Positions 47,420 to 56,428 of a stretch of 64,000 nucleotides of DNA are shown here, one piece after another. The stretch spans positions 1 to 64,000 of the forward strand of contig NZ_FOWR01000018.1 of NCBI RefSeq assembly GCF_900115495.1, given 5' to 3'. The stretch's first letter is position 1; the number at the start of each line of letters is the position of its first letter. The position numbers and the translations under genes are program-made. The DNA comes from Enterovibrio norvegicus DSM 15893. GTDB lineage: Bacteria; Pseudomonadota; Gammaproteobacteria; Enterobacterales; Vibrionaceae. A model generated the notes under the pieces. It had not been told where the DNA came from. It saw only the letters and a program-made list of their open reading frames with translations, and ran no database searches.

Positions 47420-49209
47420 GCCCGACCCATTGCTCACTGCCCGTTTTAGGGTTTGCAGCATTTAGTGGTACAGGCAAAACAACCCTGCTGGAAAAACTCA
47501 TTCCTGCCTTGGTTGAAAAAGGCATTCGCATTGCCATGGTCAAACACGCGCACCATGATTTTGATGTCGATAAACCAGGTAAAGACAGTTATCGCCTGCG
47601 CAAAGCGGGGGCGACACAAATGTTGATCAGCGCTCGCTATCGTCACGCATTGATGACTGAAACGCCCGATCGCGAATGCACGCTCAATCAATTGCTCGGG
47701 CAACTCGATCAGAACAACGCGGATTTGGTGTTAGTGGAAGGCTTTAAACACAACGCTTTCCCCAAGATAGAACTTCATCGCGCAGCACTCGACAAGCCCT
47801 GGCTTCACCCAGAGGATCCAAACATTGTGGCAGTCGCCTGCGATGACTCATCTTCTTCTGCCTCCTCTACCGAGCTTCCATCAACATCCCCGCCTCGTTT
47901 AGACATCAATGACATTGCGAGCTTGGTGGGGTTTATTCAACGTTGGATGGAAAGCCACAACGCACAAACCGCCACGTGCGATTCACTGTCGCCAACGCTG
48001 TTGTCGGTGGACGACGGCAGAGCAAAAATCCTTGACGCGATTGCGGTGTCGGAACACACCGAAACATGCGATCTGAACGAACTGCCTCATCGCGTGTTGG
48101 CAGCGGATATCATTGCGCCTGTGAACGTGCCTTCTTCAACTAACTCGGCAATGGACGGCTATGCCATTCGCAGTGACGACATTGAGCGCGAAGGCTATCG
48201 CCTCGTTAGTGATGTGTTTGCAGGTCACCACTACGCGGAAACCCTTACGGCGGGAGAATGCGTGCGCATTATGACGGGCGCGCCCGTTCCAGAAGGTGCA
48301 GATACTGTGATCATGCGTGAGCAAGCAAGCGACGATAACGGCACAGTGTCTTTCGACACAACCAAAGGGGCTATCCGAGCGGGGCAAAATGTGCGTCAAG
48401 CAGGTGAAGATCTCCGACGAGGTGCAACGGTTTTTCAAGCAGGAAAACGCATTGGCGCAGCGGAACTGGGGATGATGGCATCGCTCGGTTTTGACCGTGC
48501 TGAGGTATTCAAACCGATAAAGGTTGCCCTGTTTTCAACTGGCGATGAAGTACAAGCGCCGGGCACAGCCGCAAAATCTCACTGCATTTATGACGCAAAC
48601 CGATACACGCTGCGCGCCATGCTCACCAAACTCGGTTGCGAGATCCTCGATTTCGGCATTATTGAAGACACCGAAGCGGCATTACACGCCACGCTCAGCA
48701 CTGCCACAGAACAAGCCGACATGGTGATTTCATCCGGTGGCGTCTCCGTGGGCGATGCAGACTACATTAAAACCGTGTTAAGCCAGCTGGGTGACATTAA
48801 CTTCTGGCGCGTCAACATGCGTCCCGGCAGACCCCTCGCCTTCGGTAAACTGGGCGATGTGCCTTTCTTTGGGCTGCCAGGCAACCCTGTGGCCGTGATG
48901 GTGACGTTCCTGCAATTCGTTGAGCCAGCGATACGAAAAATGCAGGGAGACGCCCACTGGCAGCCTGAAACCCTGTCAGCCATTACGCAAGAGCGCATCC
49001 GCTCACGTCGCGGTCGCACTGAATATACCCGCGGTATATACAGCATCAGCGCCAATGGTCAGCTAGAAGTCAGATCAACGGGCTCACAAGGTTCAGGTAT
49101 TTTGCGGTCAATGAGTGAGGCCAATTGCTTAATTGAAGTCGCGCCGGATGTGGACAATGCGGAAGTGGGCGATCGTGTCACTATCATTCCACTGGCATCT
49201 CGACTGTAG
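47416..49209 (+). CDS. MobB-MoeA fusion protein
   Basis: The 597-residue protein joins MobB (residues 1-175; P-loop SGTGKTT at 17-23, VKHAHHDFDVDKPGKDSYRL, LVEGFKH) to MoeA (about 200-597; STNSAMDGYAIR, RIMTGAPVPEGADTVIMRE, SSGGVSVGDADYIK, GLPGNPVAVMVTF). MoeA inserts metal into adenylated molybdopterin; MobB is a GTP-binding adaptor that helps make MGD. The fusion with mobA upstream puts the last steps of cofactor synthesis behind tungstate import. Confidence 0.92.
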   Translation: MSPTHCSLPVLGFAAFSGTGKTTLLEKLIPALVEKGIRIAMVKHAHHDFDVDKPGKDSYRLRKAGATQMLISARYRHALMTETPDRECTLNQLLGQLDQNNADLVLVEGFKHNAFPKIELHRAALDKPWLHPEDPNIVAVACDDSSSSASSTELPSTSPPRLDINDIASLVGFIQRWMESHNAQTATCDSLSPTLLSVDDGRAKILDAIAVSEHTETCDLNELPHRVLAADIIAPVNVPSSTNSAMDGYAIRSDDIEREGYRLVSDVFAGHHYAETLTAGECVRIMTGAPVPEGADTVIMREQASDDNGTVSFDTTKGAIRAGQNVRQAGEDLRRGATVFQAGKRIGAAELGMMASLGFDRAEVFKPIKVALFSTGDEVQAPGTAAKSHCIYDANRYTLRAMLTKLGCEILDFGIIEDTEAALHATLSTATEQADMVISSGGVSVGDADYIKTVLSQLGDINFWRVNMRPGRPLAFGKLGDVPFFGLPGNPVAVMVTFLQFVEPAIRKMQGDAHWQPETLSAITQERIRSRRGRTEYTRGIYSISANGQLEVRSTGSQGSGILRSMSEANCLIEVAPDVDNAEVGDRVTIIPLASRL

Positions 49210-49259
49210 CGTTTCATCTGTAACCTGTCCTACATAGCCAAAGCGTATTCAGGCATAAA

Positions 49260-49284
49260 AAAAGCGGCGATAATCGCCGCTTTT
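49260..49284. terminator. bidirectional terminator between mobB-moeA and tdk
   Basis: The stem AAAAGCGGCGA / TCGCCGCTTTT with a 3-base loop is flanked by A and T tracts and serves two convergent genes. Confidence 0.9.
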
Positions 49285-49308
49285 TGTTGTTATCCGTTTG
49301 GATTGTGC

Positions 49309-49887
49309 TTATTTGCCAAGCGCTTCTTTGTAATGCACACGGCAGACCGACTCGTATCTGTCATTGCCGCCAATCACCACTTGATCACCATCTGCAATCG
49401 CGTTGCCATCAGCGTCAGTGCGAATAACCATGTTCGCTTTGCGTCCGCAGTGACAAATGGTTTTTAGCTCAACCAATTTGTCTGCCCACGCCAACAGGTA
49501 TTTCGACCCTTCAAACAACTCACCAAGAAAATCAGTGCGAAGGCCATAGCACAGCGCCGGAATACGCAATTTATCGACCACTTCGGTAATTTGATGCACC
49601 TGTTCTTTCGTCAAAAACTGGCATTCGTCCACCAACAAACAATCGACTTTTTGATTGCTGTTGATGTCGCTCACCGCAGCAAAAATATTGTCTTCAGGTG
49701 AGAATAATTGCGCGTCGGCTTGAAGGCCAATACGTGAACTGACTTTGCCCAACCCATAGCGATCATCAATGGCAGCGGTGAAGATAAGCGGATTCATGCC
49801 GCGCTCTTGGTAATTAAATGACGATTGAAGAAGTGTCGTCGACTTACCCGCATTCATTGCAGAGTAATAGAAGTACAGCTGGGCCAT
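49309..49887 (-). CDS. tdk: thymidine kinase Tdk
   Basis: The 192-residue type II thymidine kinase has the P-loop [24 protein letters not shown] (Walker B), a lasso segment [20 protein letters not shown], and zinc-binding cysteines in CHCGRKANM and CRVHY. It phosphorylates thymidine for salvage. It is a single gene. Confidence 0.95.
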   Translation of the reverse strand: MAQLYFYYSAMNAGKSTTLLQSSFNYQERGMNPLIFTAAIDDRYGLGKVSSRIGLQADAQLFSPEDNIFAAVSDINSNQKVDCLLVDECQFLTKEQVHQITEVVDKLRIPALCYGLRTDFLGELFEGSKYLLAWADKLVELKTICHCGRKANMVIRTDADGNAIADGDQVVIGGNDRYESVCRVHYKEALGK

Positions 49888-50001
49888 TAAGCTCTCCCGA
49901 GGAAAAAATACGGTGGCATGCTACCGAAAAACGAGGATCGGTAAAAGCGGTGCTGGCCGCGAAAATACAATTAAGAAAAATAAACAAAGCGTTAAAGAAA
50001 C

Positions 50002-50025
50002 AAAAAAGCCTCCCAAGGGGAGGCT
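50002..50025 (-). terminator. rho-independent terminator after the NhaC-family gene
   Basis: On the minus strand AGCCTCCC / GGGAGGCT with a 3-base loop is followed by five T residues, a few bases after the stop at 50033. Confidence 0.92.
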
Positions 50026-50032
50026 CCTTTCA

Positions 50033-51613
50033 TTAAGCCAGTTTACCTGGACGTCGCGACAACCACATGAGGAACATGCACACCAAGGTAAACACAAAGA
50101 AACCCGTTATCAGAGATAACGTGAGTGAATCGGTGAAACCCAATACAAGGTAAGAGAATGCCGCCACCACAGCCCCCGCTAACGCATAAGGCAGCTGGCT
50201 TGATACGTGGTCAATGTGGCCACAGCGTGCACCCGTCGCAGACAAGATTGTGGTATCAGAAATTGGTGAACAGTGGTCACCAAATACCGCACCTGCAAGC
50301 ACAGCTGAAAGCATTGGTAGCATCAGTGCAATTTCAGTTGCTGCTGACAAGTCACCCGCGATTGGCAACATAATGCCAAACGTACCCCATGACGTACCCG
50401 TTGAGAACGCCATTGCCGCAGACAGCACAAATAGAATCAAAGGCAGCAACTGAGGTGGCAAGTTACCTTGAATCAGAGTCGACAGGAATTTACCGGTTTC
50501 CATGTCACTAATAACGCTACCGATGGTCCATGCGAAGAAAAGAATAAGGATTGCGCCGAACATGGACCTGGCACCAATCCACATGGTACGACCAATTTCA
50601 GGCAGTGGCATGCGTTGTTTAAACACAGTGAATAACGCCGAAATCAGGCCCATGCCACTACCATAAAGCAGTGATGTACCCACATCGGTGTTTTCAAACG
50701 CGCCCAGCACAGAGAAAGCTTTGCCGCTTTCTTCCAGCGTTTGCGCGCCGGTGAAAATCATCAACGAGATTGTCGCGACGATCAGCACGATGATTGGCAC
50801 AACAAGGTCAGAGACATTGCCTTTGCTGCTTTCTTCAATGCCTAGCTCATCGTCTAACGATGGACCACCACATTCTTCGTCACCCAAACGGCTGCCCGTT
50901 GACGCTTGGTATTCGAAGCGACGCATTGGGCCAACATCCATTTGGAACCAAGCAACAGCAAAGACCATTAGCAATGCAAAGATTGCGTAGAAATTCATTG
51001 GGATCATGTGCGCAAACGCACTCAAGGGACTGTATTCTGTCACACCGTGGCTCACCAAAATGCCACCAATCACAGTAATGATGTAAGCACCCCAACTTGA
51101 GGCCGGCATGATCACACACATAGGTGCTGCGGTTGAATCAAGGATATAGGCGAGTTTTGCGCGAGATACGTGGAAACGATCGGTCACCGGACGGCTGATT
51201 GCACCAACAGCCAAACTGTTGAAGTAATCATCAATAAAGATGAACACCCCTAAAAAGGCGGCCAGTAGTTTTGCACCACGTTTACTTTTAACGCGTGATT
51301 GCGCCCATTCTGCAAATGCGCGAGTACCACCGGATAAAGTAATCAGTGCGGTGATCATACCGACAAGAATAAGGAACGCGACGATACTCATCTTGCCAAA
51401 GTTAATGGCACCATCTTCAACAAATAAGCTCAATGCCAATGAAGATAGATAAAAAGTGGATGCAGACAATGAGAAATCGTTCAGCAGCAAGACGCCGGAA
51501 ACAATACCTAAACCCAATGAAAGCAAAACGCGACGAGTAATAATGGCGAGGCCCAACGCCAAGATGGCGGGCAACACCGATAAAGAAGAAGAAGAAAAAT
51601 CGACTAAATTCAT
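50033..51613 (-). CDS. NhaC-family transporter, probable lysine transporter
   Basis: The 526-residue inner-membrane protein has about eleven hydrophobic helices and belongs to the NhaC Na+/H+ antiporter family (VFIFIDDYFNSLAVGAISRP and FSTGTSWGTFGIMLP are typical). Its leader carries a clear lysine riboswitch, and NhaC-like genes under lysine riboswitches in gammaproteobacteria have been proposed as lysine transporters (LysW). I therefore infer lysine uptake driven by Na+ or H+ rather than pure sodium extrusion. The ATG at 51613 abuts a hairpin that hides the ribosome site. Confidence 0.83.
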   Translation of the reverse strand: MNLVDFSSSSLSVLPAILALGLAIITRRVLLSLGLGIVSGVLLLNDFSLSASTFYLSSLALSLFVEDGAINFGKMSIVAFLILVGMITALITLSGGTRAFAEWAQSRVKSKRGAKLLAAFLGVFIFIDDYFNSLAVGAISRPVTDRFHVSRAKLAYILDSTAAPMCVIMPASSWGAYIITVIGGILVSHGVTEYSPLSAFAHMIPMNFYAIFALLMVFAVAWFQMDVGPMRRFEYQASTGSRLGDEECGGPSLDDELGIEESSKGNVSDLVVPIIVLIVATISLMIFTGAQTLEESGKAFSVLGAFENTDVGTSLLYGSGMGLISALFTVFKQRMPLPEIGRTMWIGARSMFGAILILFFAWTIGSVISDMETGKFLSTLIQGNLPPQLLPLILFVLSAAMAFSTGTSWGTFGIMLPIAGDLSAATEIALMLPMLSAVLAGAVFGDHCSPISDTTILSATGARCGHIDHVSSQLPYALAGAVVAAFSYLVLGFTDSLTLSLITGFFVFTLVCMFLMWLSRRPGKLA

Positions 51614-51645
51614 GATCTCTATATCAACCTGTTAGGTTGGAGATC
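51614..51645 (-). promoter_or_regulatory. start-site hairpin, probable riboswitch expression platform
   Basis: GATCTC (51614-51619) pairs with GAGATC (51640-51645), and inside them CAACCT (51625-51630) pairs with AGGTTG (51634-51639). The helix ends at the ATG of the transporter gene and covers the only purine-rich ribosome site. There is no U tract, which points to translational rather than transcriptional control. Confidence 0.65.
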
Positions 51646-51708
51646 TACTGCAGAAATGGAAAACCAGATATTTCGAAACAATGGTTATACACATTGATAG
51701 AAACTACA

Positions 51709-51876
51709 GTAGCGCTCCATAGCTAAATCCCAATACTATGGCAGTGTTGTGTCTATTCGAGCACAACCCCAGCAGAAAGGTTTGATTAACCGATTTCTAC
51801 TTCGGCGCTATTTCCTTTCACATATCCTCAACGGAATCACCCTAAGACATGTTACTCATAAACCGCGCACCTCTAC
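51709..51876 (-). promoter_or_regulatory. lysine riboswitch aptamer
   Basis: The minus strand shows the conserved lysine aptamer blocks in order: GTAGAGGTGCG, a sarcin-ricin-like ATGAGTAA, GTGAAAGG, GCGCCGAAGTAG, CTGCTGGGG, ACACTGCCA and TGGAGCGCTAC. GTAG and CTAC close helix P1. It lies about 95 bases before the transporter start. Bound lysine should switch expression off. Confidence 0.92.
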
Positions 51877-51893
51877 GTGCATAAAGCCATCGT

Positions 51894-51921
51894 ATTGTAT
51901 GTAACCTTGGAAACTTTGCAA
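51894..51921 (-). promoter_or_regulatory. sigma-70 promoter of the lysine riboswitch transcript
   Basis: On the minus strand TTGCAA (51916-51921) and TACAAT (51894-51899) are 16 bases apart, and transcription would start just upstream of the aptamer. From 51922 to hns at 52229 there is only AT-rich sequence and no gene. Confidence 0.65.
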
Positions 51922-52228
51922 TAAGAAGACAAATGGTTTTACACAGCACACCACAAGCGTTAACAAATGCAAAACATTCACTCGATTTTGGCACCGGAGT
52001 AGCATAGCTAATCGAGCATCAATGACAGTTTTGCCAGACAGTGCAAAAGAAATTGAACCCATAAGTATGAAAAACGTCTTTATTTATTATTTTGAATTTG
52101 CACTTTCAATAAAATAGTTATCTAATAAAGGAGAAATTAATTCAGCTGATATTGCAAAGATTTAATTATTCTTGCTACTCTTATTGCAGCTATTAATTAT
52201 TACATAACGAGAGAATAGGATAGGCATA

Positions 52229-52627
52229 ATGTCTGATGCACTAAAAGTATTGTTAAACCTGCGCAGCCTTCGTGCCGTGGCGCGTGAACTTACCCTTGAA
52301 CAACTACAAGAAGCCCTAGAAAAACTTCAAGCTGTTGTTAGCGAGCGTGAAGAATCAGAAGCTGAAGCACACGAAGCTGAAAAAGAACGCCTTGAGAAAA
52401 TGGAAAAATACCGCGAAATGCTGATCCAAGACGGTATCGATCCTGAAGAACTATTAGCATCACTAAGCGGTGCTAAGCCAAAATCAAAGCGTGCTGCTCG
52501 TCCAGCAAAATACAAGTACACCGATATTGATGGTTCAGAAAAAACATGGACTGGCCAAGGTCGTACTCCTAAAGCAATCAAAGACGCTCTAGACGGCGGC
52601 GCGAAGATCGAAGATTACCTTCTTTAA
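52229..52627 (+). CDS. hns: H-NS/VicH nucleoid-associated silencer
   Basis: The 132-residue protein has an N-terminal dimerisation helix region with a long charged coiled coil (residues 20-65), a linker rich in Lys, Arg and Ala, and the C-terminal DNA-binding core [19 protein letters not shown] with the TWTGQGRTP loop. It binds curved AT-rich DNA and silences foreign genes. The leader before it (52080-52228) is strongly AT-rich, as fits H-NS autoregulation. It ends at a strong terminator. Confidence 0.95.
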   Translation: MSDALKVLLNLRSLRAVARELTLEQLQEALEKLQAVVSEREESEAEAHEAEKERLEKMEKYREMLIQDGIDPEELLASLSGAKPKSKRAARPAKYKYTDIDGSEKTWTGQGRTPKAIKDALDGGAKIEDYLL

Positions 52628-52701
52628 TTGCTCATTGCTTTAATGCTTGGTATCGCTGAATCGTCATAAAGATTCATCATTAACTGATACCCATAAAGCA
52701 C

Positions 52702-52732
52702 AAAAAAGAGACGGTTATCCGTCTCTTTTTTT
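52702..52732 (+). terminator. rho-independent terminator after hns
   Basis: The stem AAAAGAGACGG / CCGTCTCTTTT with a 4-base loop continues into a T tract about 75 bases after the hns stop. Confidence 0.9.
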
Positions 52733-52858
52733 ATGCCTGAAAAACAGGAAAGCCTTTTTTCTAATGTTCTAAAACATCAACACGTGTATGTGGTTACTTT
52801 TCCCTTTAACGACATAGCACTACTTAACGACTTGATGCCATGTAAACGGCAGAAATAG

Positions 52859-52894
52859 AAAAGCCGAGCGAGGTACAATTCTCGCTCGGCTTTT
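52859..52894. terminator. terminator after the lytic transglycosylase gene
   Basis: The 14-bp stem AAAAGCCGAGCGAG / CTCGCTCGGCTTTT encloses an 8-base loop. Its T-rich ends face both ways; it lies just beyond the minus-strand stop at 52916. Confidence 0.88.
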
Positions 52895-52915
52895 GCAGGA
52901 CAAACCGTATTTCAA

Positions 52916-53893
52916 TTAACCAAATTTAATACGATCTGCAAGATGGCTGACAGCGATTGCAAAGTAATGCGAACGGTTCCATCTCATCAAGCTTTGGTAA
53001 TTTCCATACACAAGGTAGGCTCTACCATATTCATCGTCAGGCTGAATTAACCATGCATTAATATCAACATCTGGCAATGCACTCTTATTCATTGTTCGAA
53101 CGCCCAATGACTGCCATTCCGCTAAAGATTTAGCTTTATCCTGACCTAGCCCTAACAATTGAGAGTTAAGACCTTTTGGTAAAACAACTTGTCTGCCCCA
53201 AGTATAACCATCATCCCACCCTGCATTTTTCAAATAATTGGCGGATGACGCGAAAACATCAGGCTTCGAGTTCCAAATGTCTTTCTTTCCATCATTATTC
53301 CCATCAGCGGCAAATGATAAGAAAGAGCTTGGCATGAATTGGCATTGTCCCATTGCACCAGCCCAAGAGCCTTTCATGGAATCCACACCAATATGGCCTT
53401 CTTGCAAAATACTTAGAGCAGAAAATACTTCGCCTCTGAAAAAGGCTTCACGTCGTCCGTCGTATGCCAATGTTGTGAGTGCTTCCACGACATCATATTT
53501 TCCGGTAAACGCGCCGAAATTACTTTCTACACCCCAAAGTGCCACAAGGAACCTTGGCTGCACACCATAAATATCGCCGATGCGTTTTAAATCATCATAA
53601 TGCTCATCATATAAGCGACGTGCTTTTTTTACTTTCCAATCAGGCACAGCGCGTGGAATATACTCATCCAGCGTTAATCTTTTTTCTGGCTGATTGCGAT
53701 CTGCCTTTACTGCCCTTTCACGATAACGAATACCGTCAAACGCACTATCGAGAAGCGCAGCGTCTATGCCTTTATTTAGACCTTCCAGCTTAAGCTCGGC
53801 AACATAGCTTTCAAAACTTGGCTTTTCAGCCATCGCTGGCGCTGATAGCGACAGCGCAGCACCGATGAAGATACCAACTAATCGTTTACGCAT
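52916..53893 (-). CDS. MltB-family lytic murein transglycosylase
   Basis: The 325-residue protein has a signal peptide (residues 1-22, cleaved after APAMA) without a lipobox, then the MltB/SltB fold with catalytic Glu123 in WGVESNFGAFTGKYDVVEAL and GAMGQCQFMPSSFLSFAADG. It cuts glycan strands of peptidoglycan to 1,6-anhydro ends in the periplasm. It follows ycgL at 9 bases on the same strand. Confidence 0.9.
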   Translation of the reverse strand: MRKRLVGIFIGAALSLSAPAMAEKPSFESYVAELKLEGLNKGIDAALLDSAFDGIRYRERAVKADRNQPEKRLTLDEYIPRAVPDWKVKKARRLYDEHYDDLKRIGDIYGVQPRFLVALWGVESNFGAFTGKYDVVEALTTLAYDGRREAFFRGEVFSALSILQEGHIGVDSMKGSWAGAMGQCQFMPSSFLSFAADGNNDGKKDIWNSKPDVFASSANYLKNAGWDDGYTWGRQVVLPKGLNSQLLGLGQDKAKSLAEWQSLGVRTMNKSALPDVDINAWLIQPDDEYGRAYLVYGNYQSLMRWNRSHYFAIAVSHLADRIKFG

Positions 53894-53902
53894 AGCGCTC
53901 CT

Positions 53903-54178
53903 TTACAATTTCGTGTTTTTATTTCGAATGTGTTGCAGCGCAGCGTCAGGTTGCGGCGGCATCTGCAAGAAAAAACCATCTGTTTTCAGGCTATCACGAA
54001 CCTTAGAGATATCAGCAAACCCCAGTTTCTCTCTCTTCTCTAAGTTGACCATCATGACGAACTGAGGGTTCCCGAAAGTTGATAATAATTGTTCAGGAAC
54101 ACCAGAAAAATCGTCCTTTCGATTAATATATAGATAAGTTGACGCTTTTTTACTGCTCTTATAAATCGCGCAATGCAT
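53903..54178 (-). CDS. ycgL: YcgL domain protein
   Basis: The 91-residue protein aligns with E. coli YcgL: MHCAIYKSSKKASTYLYI, then DDFSGVPEQLLSTFGNPQ and DGFFLQMPP. YcgL is a small conserved protein of gammaproteobacteria with no settled function, often beside minC as here. I use ATG 54178, behind GAGGT, instead of the start 18 bases further out. Confidence 0.88.
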   Translation of the reverse strand: MHCAIYKSSKKASTYLYINRKDDFSGVPEQLLSTFGNPQFVMMVNLEKREKLGFADISKVRDSLKTDGFFLQMPPQPDAALQHIRNKNTKL

Positions 54179-54551
54179 GTTGTACCTCTTCGTCATGCTT
54201 TTAAGATCACTGACTCGCTGACCTTCTCGCCTCTATCCCAATTTAGAGAAACGGCTTAGAAAAATGTCACGAAACAGACGATTAATTCGCCTCATTTCGT
54301 GTTCGCGCTTGCCGCAATGTTTTCATGAATATACCATGCAGAGCACTGTCTGATAATGCACGAATGCCGCTTTATTCTTGGAGTGTGTTAATGACAATGT
54401 TAGCGACAACACGATGAACTTTCCTTTGCGCCCGTTGCTCTAAAACAAAAGAGAAACGCAAGCAAAAGGTGTACTCGAATCCGCTTTAGAAAGTCACGAC
54501 ACACTTTGCTCTATTTCCCAAAAGAAGCCTGTGCCAGCTGGAATACCCTTA
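54179..54551. other. divergent region between ycgL and minC
   Basis: These 373 bases hold no gene I can support. Promoters for ycgL and for minCDE must lie here, but no -35/-10 pair stands out. Confidence 0.4.
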
Positions 54552-55214
54552 ATGACTAAAAATGCTGAACTCAAAGGCAGTTCATTCACACTTTCTGTGC
54601 TTCATTTGCTCGATGACGATCTTGATGGCGCCATGAATGTTTTATTGGAAAAGGTGAACCAAGCGCCTGCCTTTTTCGATGGTGCGCCGGTGGTTGTCGA
54701 TATTACCCGACTTTATCGCCAGCCCAATTTTGACGCGCTAAAGGCAACCATTGCCAAGATGGGTATGTTGGTGGTCGGTATTACGGGCTGTAAGTTGAAT
54801 TCAACCCGAGAAGCGGCGAAGTTGGCGGGGCTTGCCATCATGGCGCCTGCGAAACAAAGCCGTATCAACGACCCAATTCAAACTCCAACCAAAGTGGTTA
54901 CCACGCCAATCCGTTCGGGTCAGCAAGTGTATGCGAAAAACGCCGATCTCGTGATTCTGAATCACGTAAGCGCAGGCGCTGAAATCATTGCTGATGGCAG
55001 TATCCACATCTATGGCGTACTTCGTGGGCGCGCGATTGCGGGTGCGAGTGGACAAAAAGAAGCCCATATATTTTGCCAAAACCTGCAATCAGAGCTCGTC
55101 TCCATCGCAGGCACTTATTGGCTCAGTGAAGCCATTCCTGACGAATACGCATCTCGTCCAGTGAAGGTATCACTGCAAAATGATTCATTACATATTGAAC
55201 CCCTCACGCTCTAA
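54552..55214 (+). CDS. minC: septum site-determining protein MinC
   Basis: The 220-residue inhibitor of FtsZ polymers opens LKGSSFTLSVLHLLDDD and has a C-terminal beta-helix domain (LNHVSAGAEIIADGSIHIYG, LRGRAIAGASGQ) that binds MinD. ATG 54552 fits vibrio orthologues; GTG 54531 is an upstream alternative. It is first in minCDE. Confidence 0.94.
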   Translation: MTKNAELKGSSFTLSVLHLLDDDLDGAMNVLLEKVNQAPAFFDGAPVVVDITRLYRQPNFDALKATIAKMGMLVVGITGCKLNSTREAAKLAGLAIMAPAKQSRINDPIQTPTKVVTTPIRSGQQVYAKNADLVILNHVSAGAEIIADGSIHIYGVLRGRAIAGASGQKEAHIFCQNLQSELVSIAGTYWLSEAIPDEYASRPVKVSLQNDSLHIEPLTL

Positions 55215-55233
55215 CTATCCAAAGGATTGAGGA

Positions 55234-56046
55234 ATGACACGAATTATCGTTATTACGTCGGGCAAAGGCGGTGTTGGTAAGACAACATCGAGTGCTGCGA
55301 TTGCGACTGGCCTTGCTCAGTCAGGAAAGAAAACTGCGGTTATCGATTTCGATATCGGCTTGCGTAACCTTGACCTGATCATGGGTTGTGAGCGTCGCGT
55401 TGTTTATGATTTCGTTAACGTGATCAATGGTGAAGCAAACCTGCACCAAGCACTGATCAAAGACAAACGCATCGAGAACCTTTTCGTTCTTCCCGCGTCA
55501 CAAACGCGCGACAAGGATGCGCTGACGAAAGACGGTGTGGCACGTGTGCTTGAAGATTTAAAAGCCATGGATTTCGACTTCATCATCTGTGATTCACCCG
55601 CAGGCATCGAGGCAGGCGCTCTGATGGCCCTTTACTTCGCCGATGAAGCCATCGTCACCACGAACCCTGAAGTCTCTTCTGTACGCGATTCAGACCGCAT
55701 TCTAGGCATTTTGGATTCTAAATCTCGTCGCGCAGAAAATGGTGAAGAGCCTGTTAAAACTCACCTTCTTTTGACCCGTTACAACCCTGCGCGTGTCACT
55801 CGAGGTGAAATGCTGAGTGTGGCGGATGTCGAAGAAATTCTTCGTATACCGCTGTTGAGTGTGATCCCTGAAAGCCCTTCCGTACTGCACGCTTCAAACA
55901 AAGGTGAACCTGTTATCCTTGATGAAGAGTCTGATGCAGGCCAAGCCTATGGCGATGCAATCCGCCGTCTGCTTGGTGAAGAATGCCCTTACCGCTTCCT
56001 TGAGGAAGAGAAGAAAGGGTTCCTAAAACGTTTGTTTGGAGGATAA
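55234..56046 (+). CDS. minD: septum site-determining ATPase MinD
   Basis: The 270-residue ParA-family ATPase has the deviant Walker A GKGGVGKTT (Lys11 and Lys16) and a C-terminal amphipathic membrane-targeting helix (KKGFLKRLFGG). It recruits MinC to the membrane and oscillates under MinE control. Confidence 0.97.
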   Translation: MTRIIVITSGKGGVGKTTSSAAIATGLAQSGKKTAVIDFDIGLRNLDLIMGCERRVVYDFVNVINGEANLHQALIKDKRIENLFVLPASQTRDKDALTKDGVARVLEDLKAMDFDFIICDSPAGIEAGALMALYFADEAIVTTNPEVSSVRDSDRILGILDSKSRRAENGEEPVKTHLLLTRYNPARVTRGEMLSVADVEEILRIPLLSVIPESPSVLHASNKGEPVILDEESDAGQAYGDAIRRLLGEECPYRFLEEEKKGFLKRLFGG

Positions 56047-56049
56047 GTT

Positions 56050-56313
56050 ATGGCATTGCTGGAGTTTTTCCGTCCGAGCAAGAAATCGTCTGCGTCATTG
56101 GCGAAGGAACGTCTGCAAATCATCGTTGCAGAGCGCCGTCGCGCAGGGAGTCCTGAGCCTACGTACCTACCCCAGCTTAAACAGGATATCCTAAACGTTA
56201 TCCGCAAGTACGTAGATATCTCGCCAGAACAAGTGTCTGTGGGTCTTGAGCAGCGCGATGGCGACATTTCAGTGCTAGAACTGAATGTCACCCTGCCAGA
56301 CGAAGACAAATAG
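56050..56313 (+). CDS. minE: cell division topological factor MinE
   Basis: The 87-residue protein has the N-terminal membrane and MinD-binding region ([28 protein letters not shown]) and the C-terminal topological-specificity domain. It stimulates MinD ATPase and so confines division to midcell. It starts 3 bases after minD. Confidence 0.96.
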   Translation: MALLEFFRPSKKSSASLAKERLQIIVAERRRAGSPEPTYLPQLKQDILNVIRKYVDISPEQVSVGLEQRDGDISVLELNVTLPDEDK

Positions 56314-56339
56314 GCTGACGCCCGATTCTGAGCGTTAAT

Positions 56340-56368
56340 AAAAAACCGGCTTTGATAGCCGGTTTTTT
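56340..56368. terminator. terminator after minE
   Basis: The stem AAAAAACCGGCT / AGCCGGTTTTTT with a 5-base loop is symmetric and can also serve the convergent rnd gene. Confidence 0.92.
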
Positions 56369-56428
56369 GTTTCTACTTACCGAATGATGAAGCCCTATGT
56401 CACCCAAAGGTTCATCATTGCAGCGGCG

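Noticed and set aside
51856-52062. 68-residue minus-strand frame upstream of the lysine riboswitch
   Set aside because: It runs through the promoter and into the 5' side of the aptamer; no ribosome site is present and the RNA structure explains the sequence.
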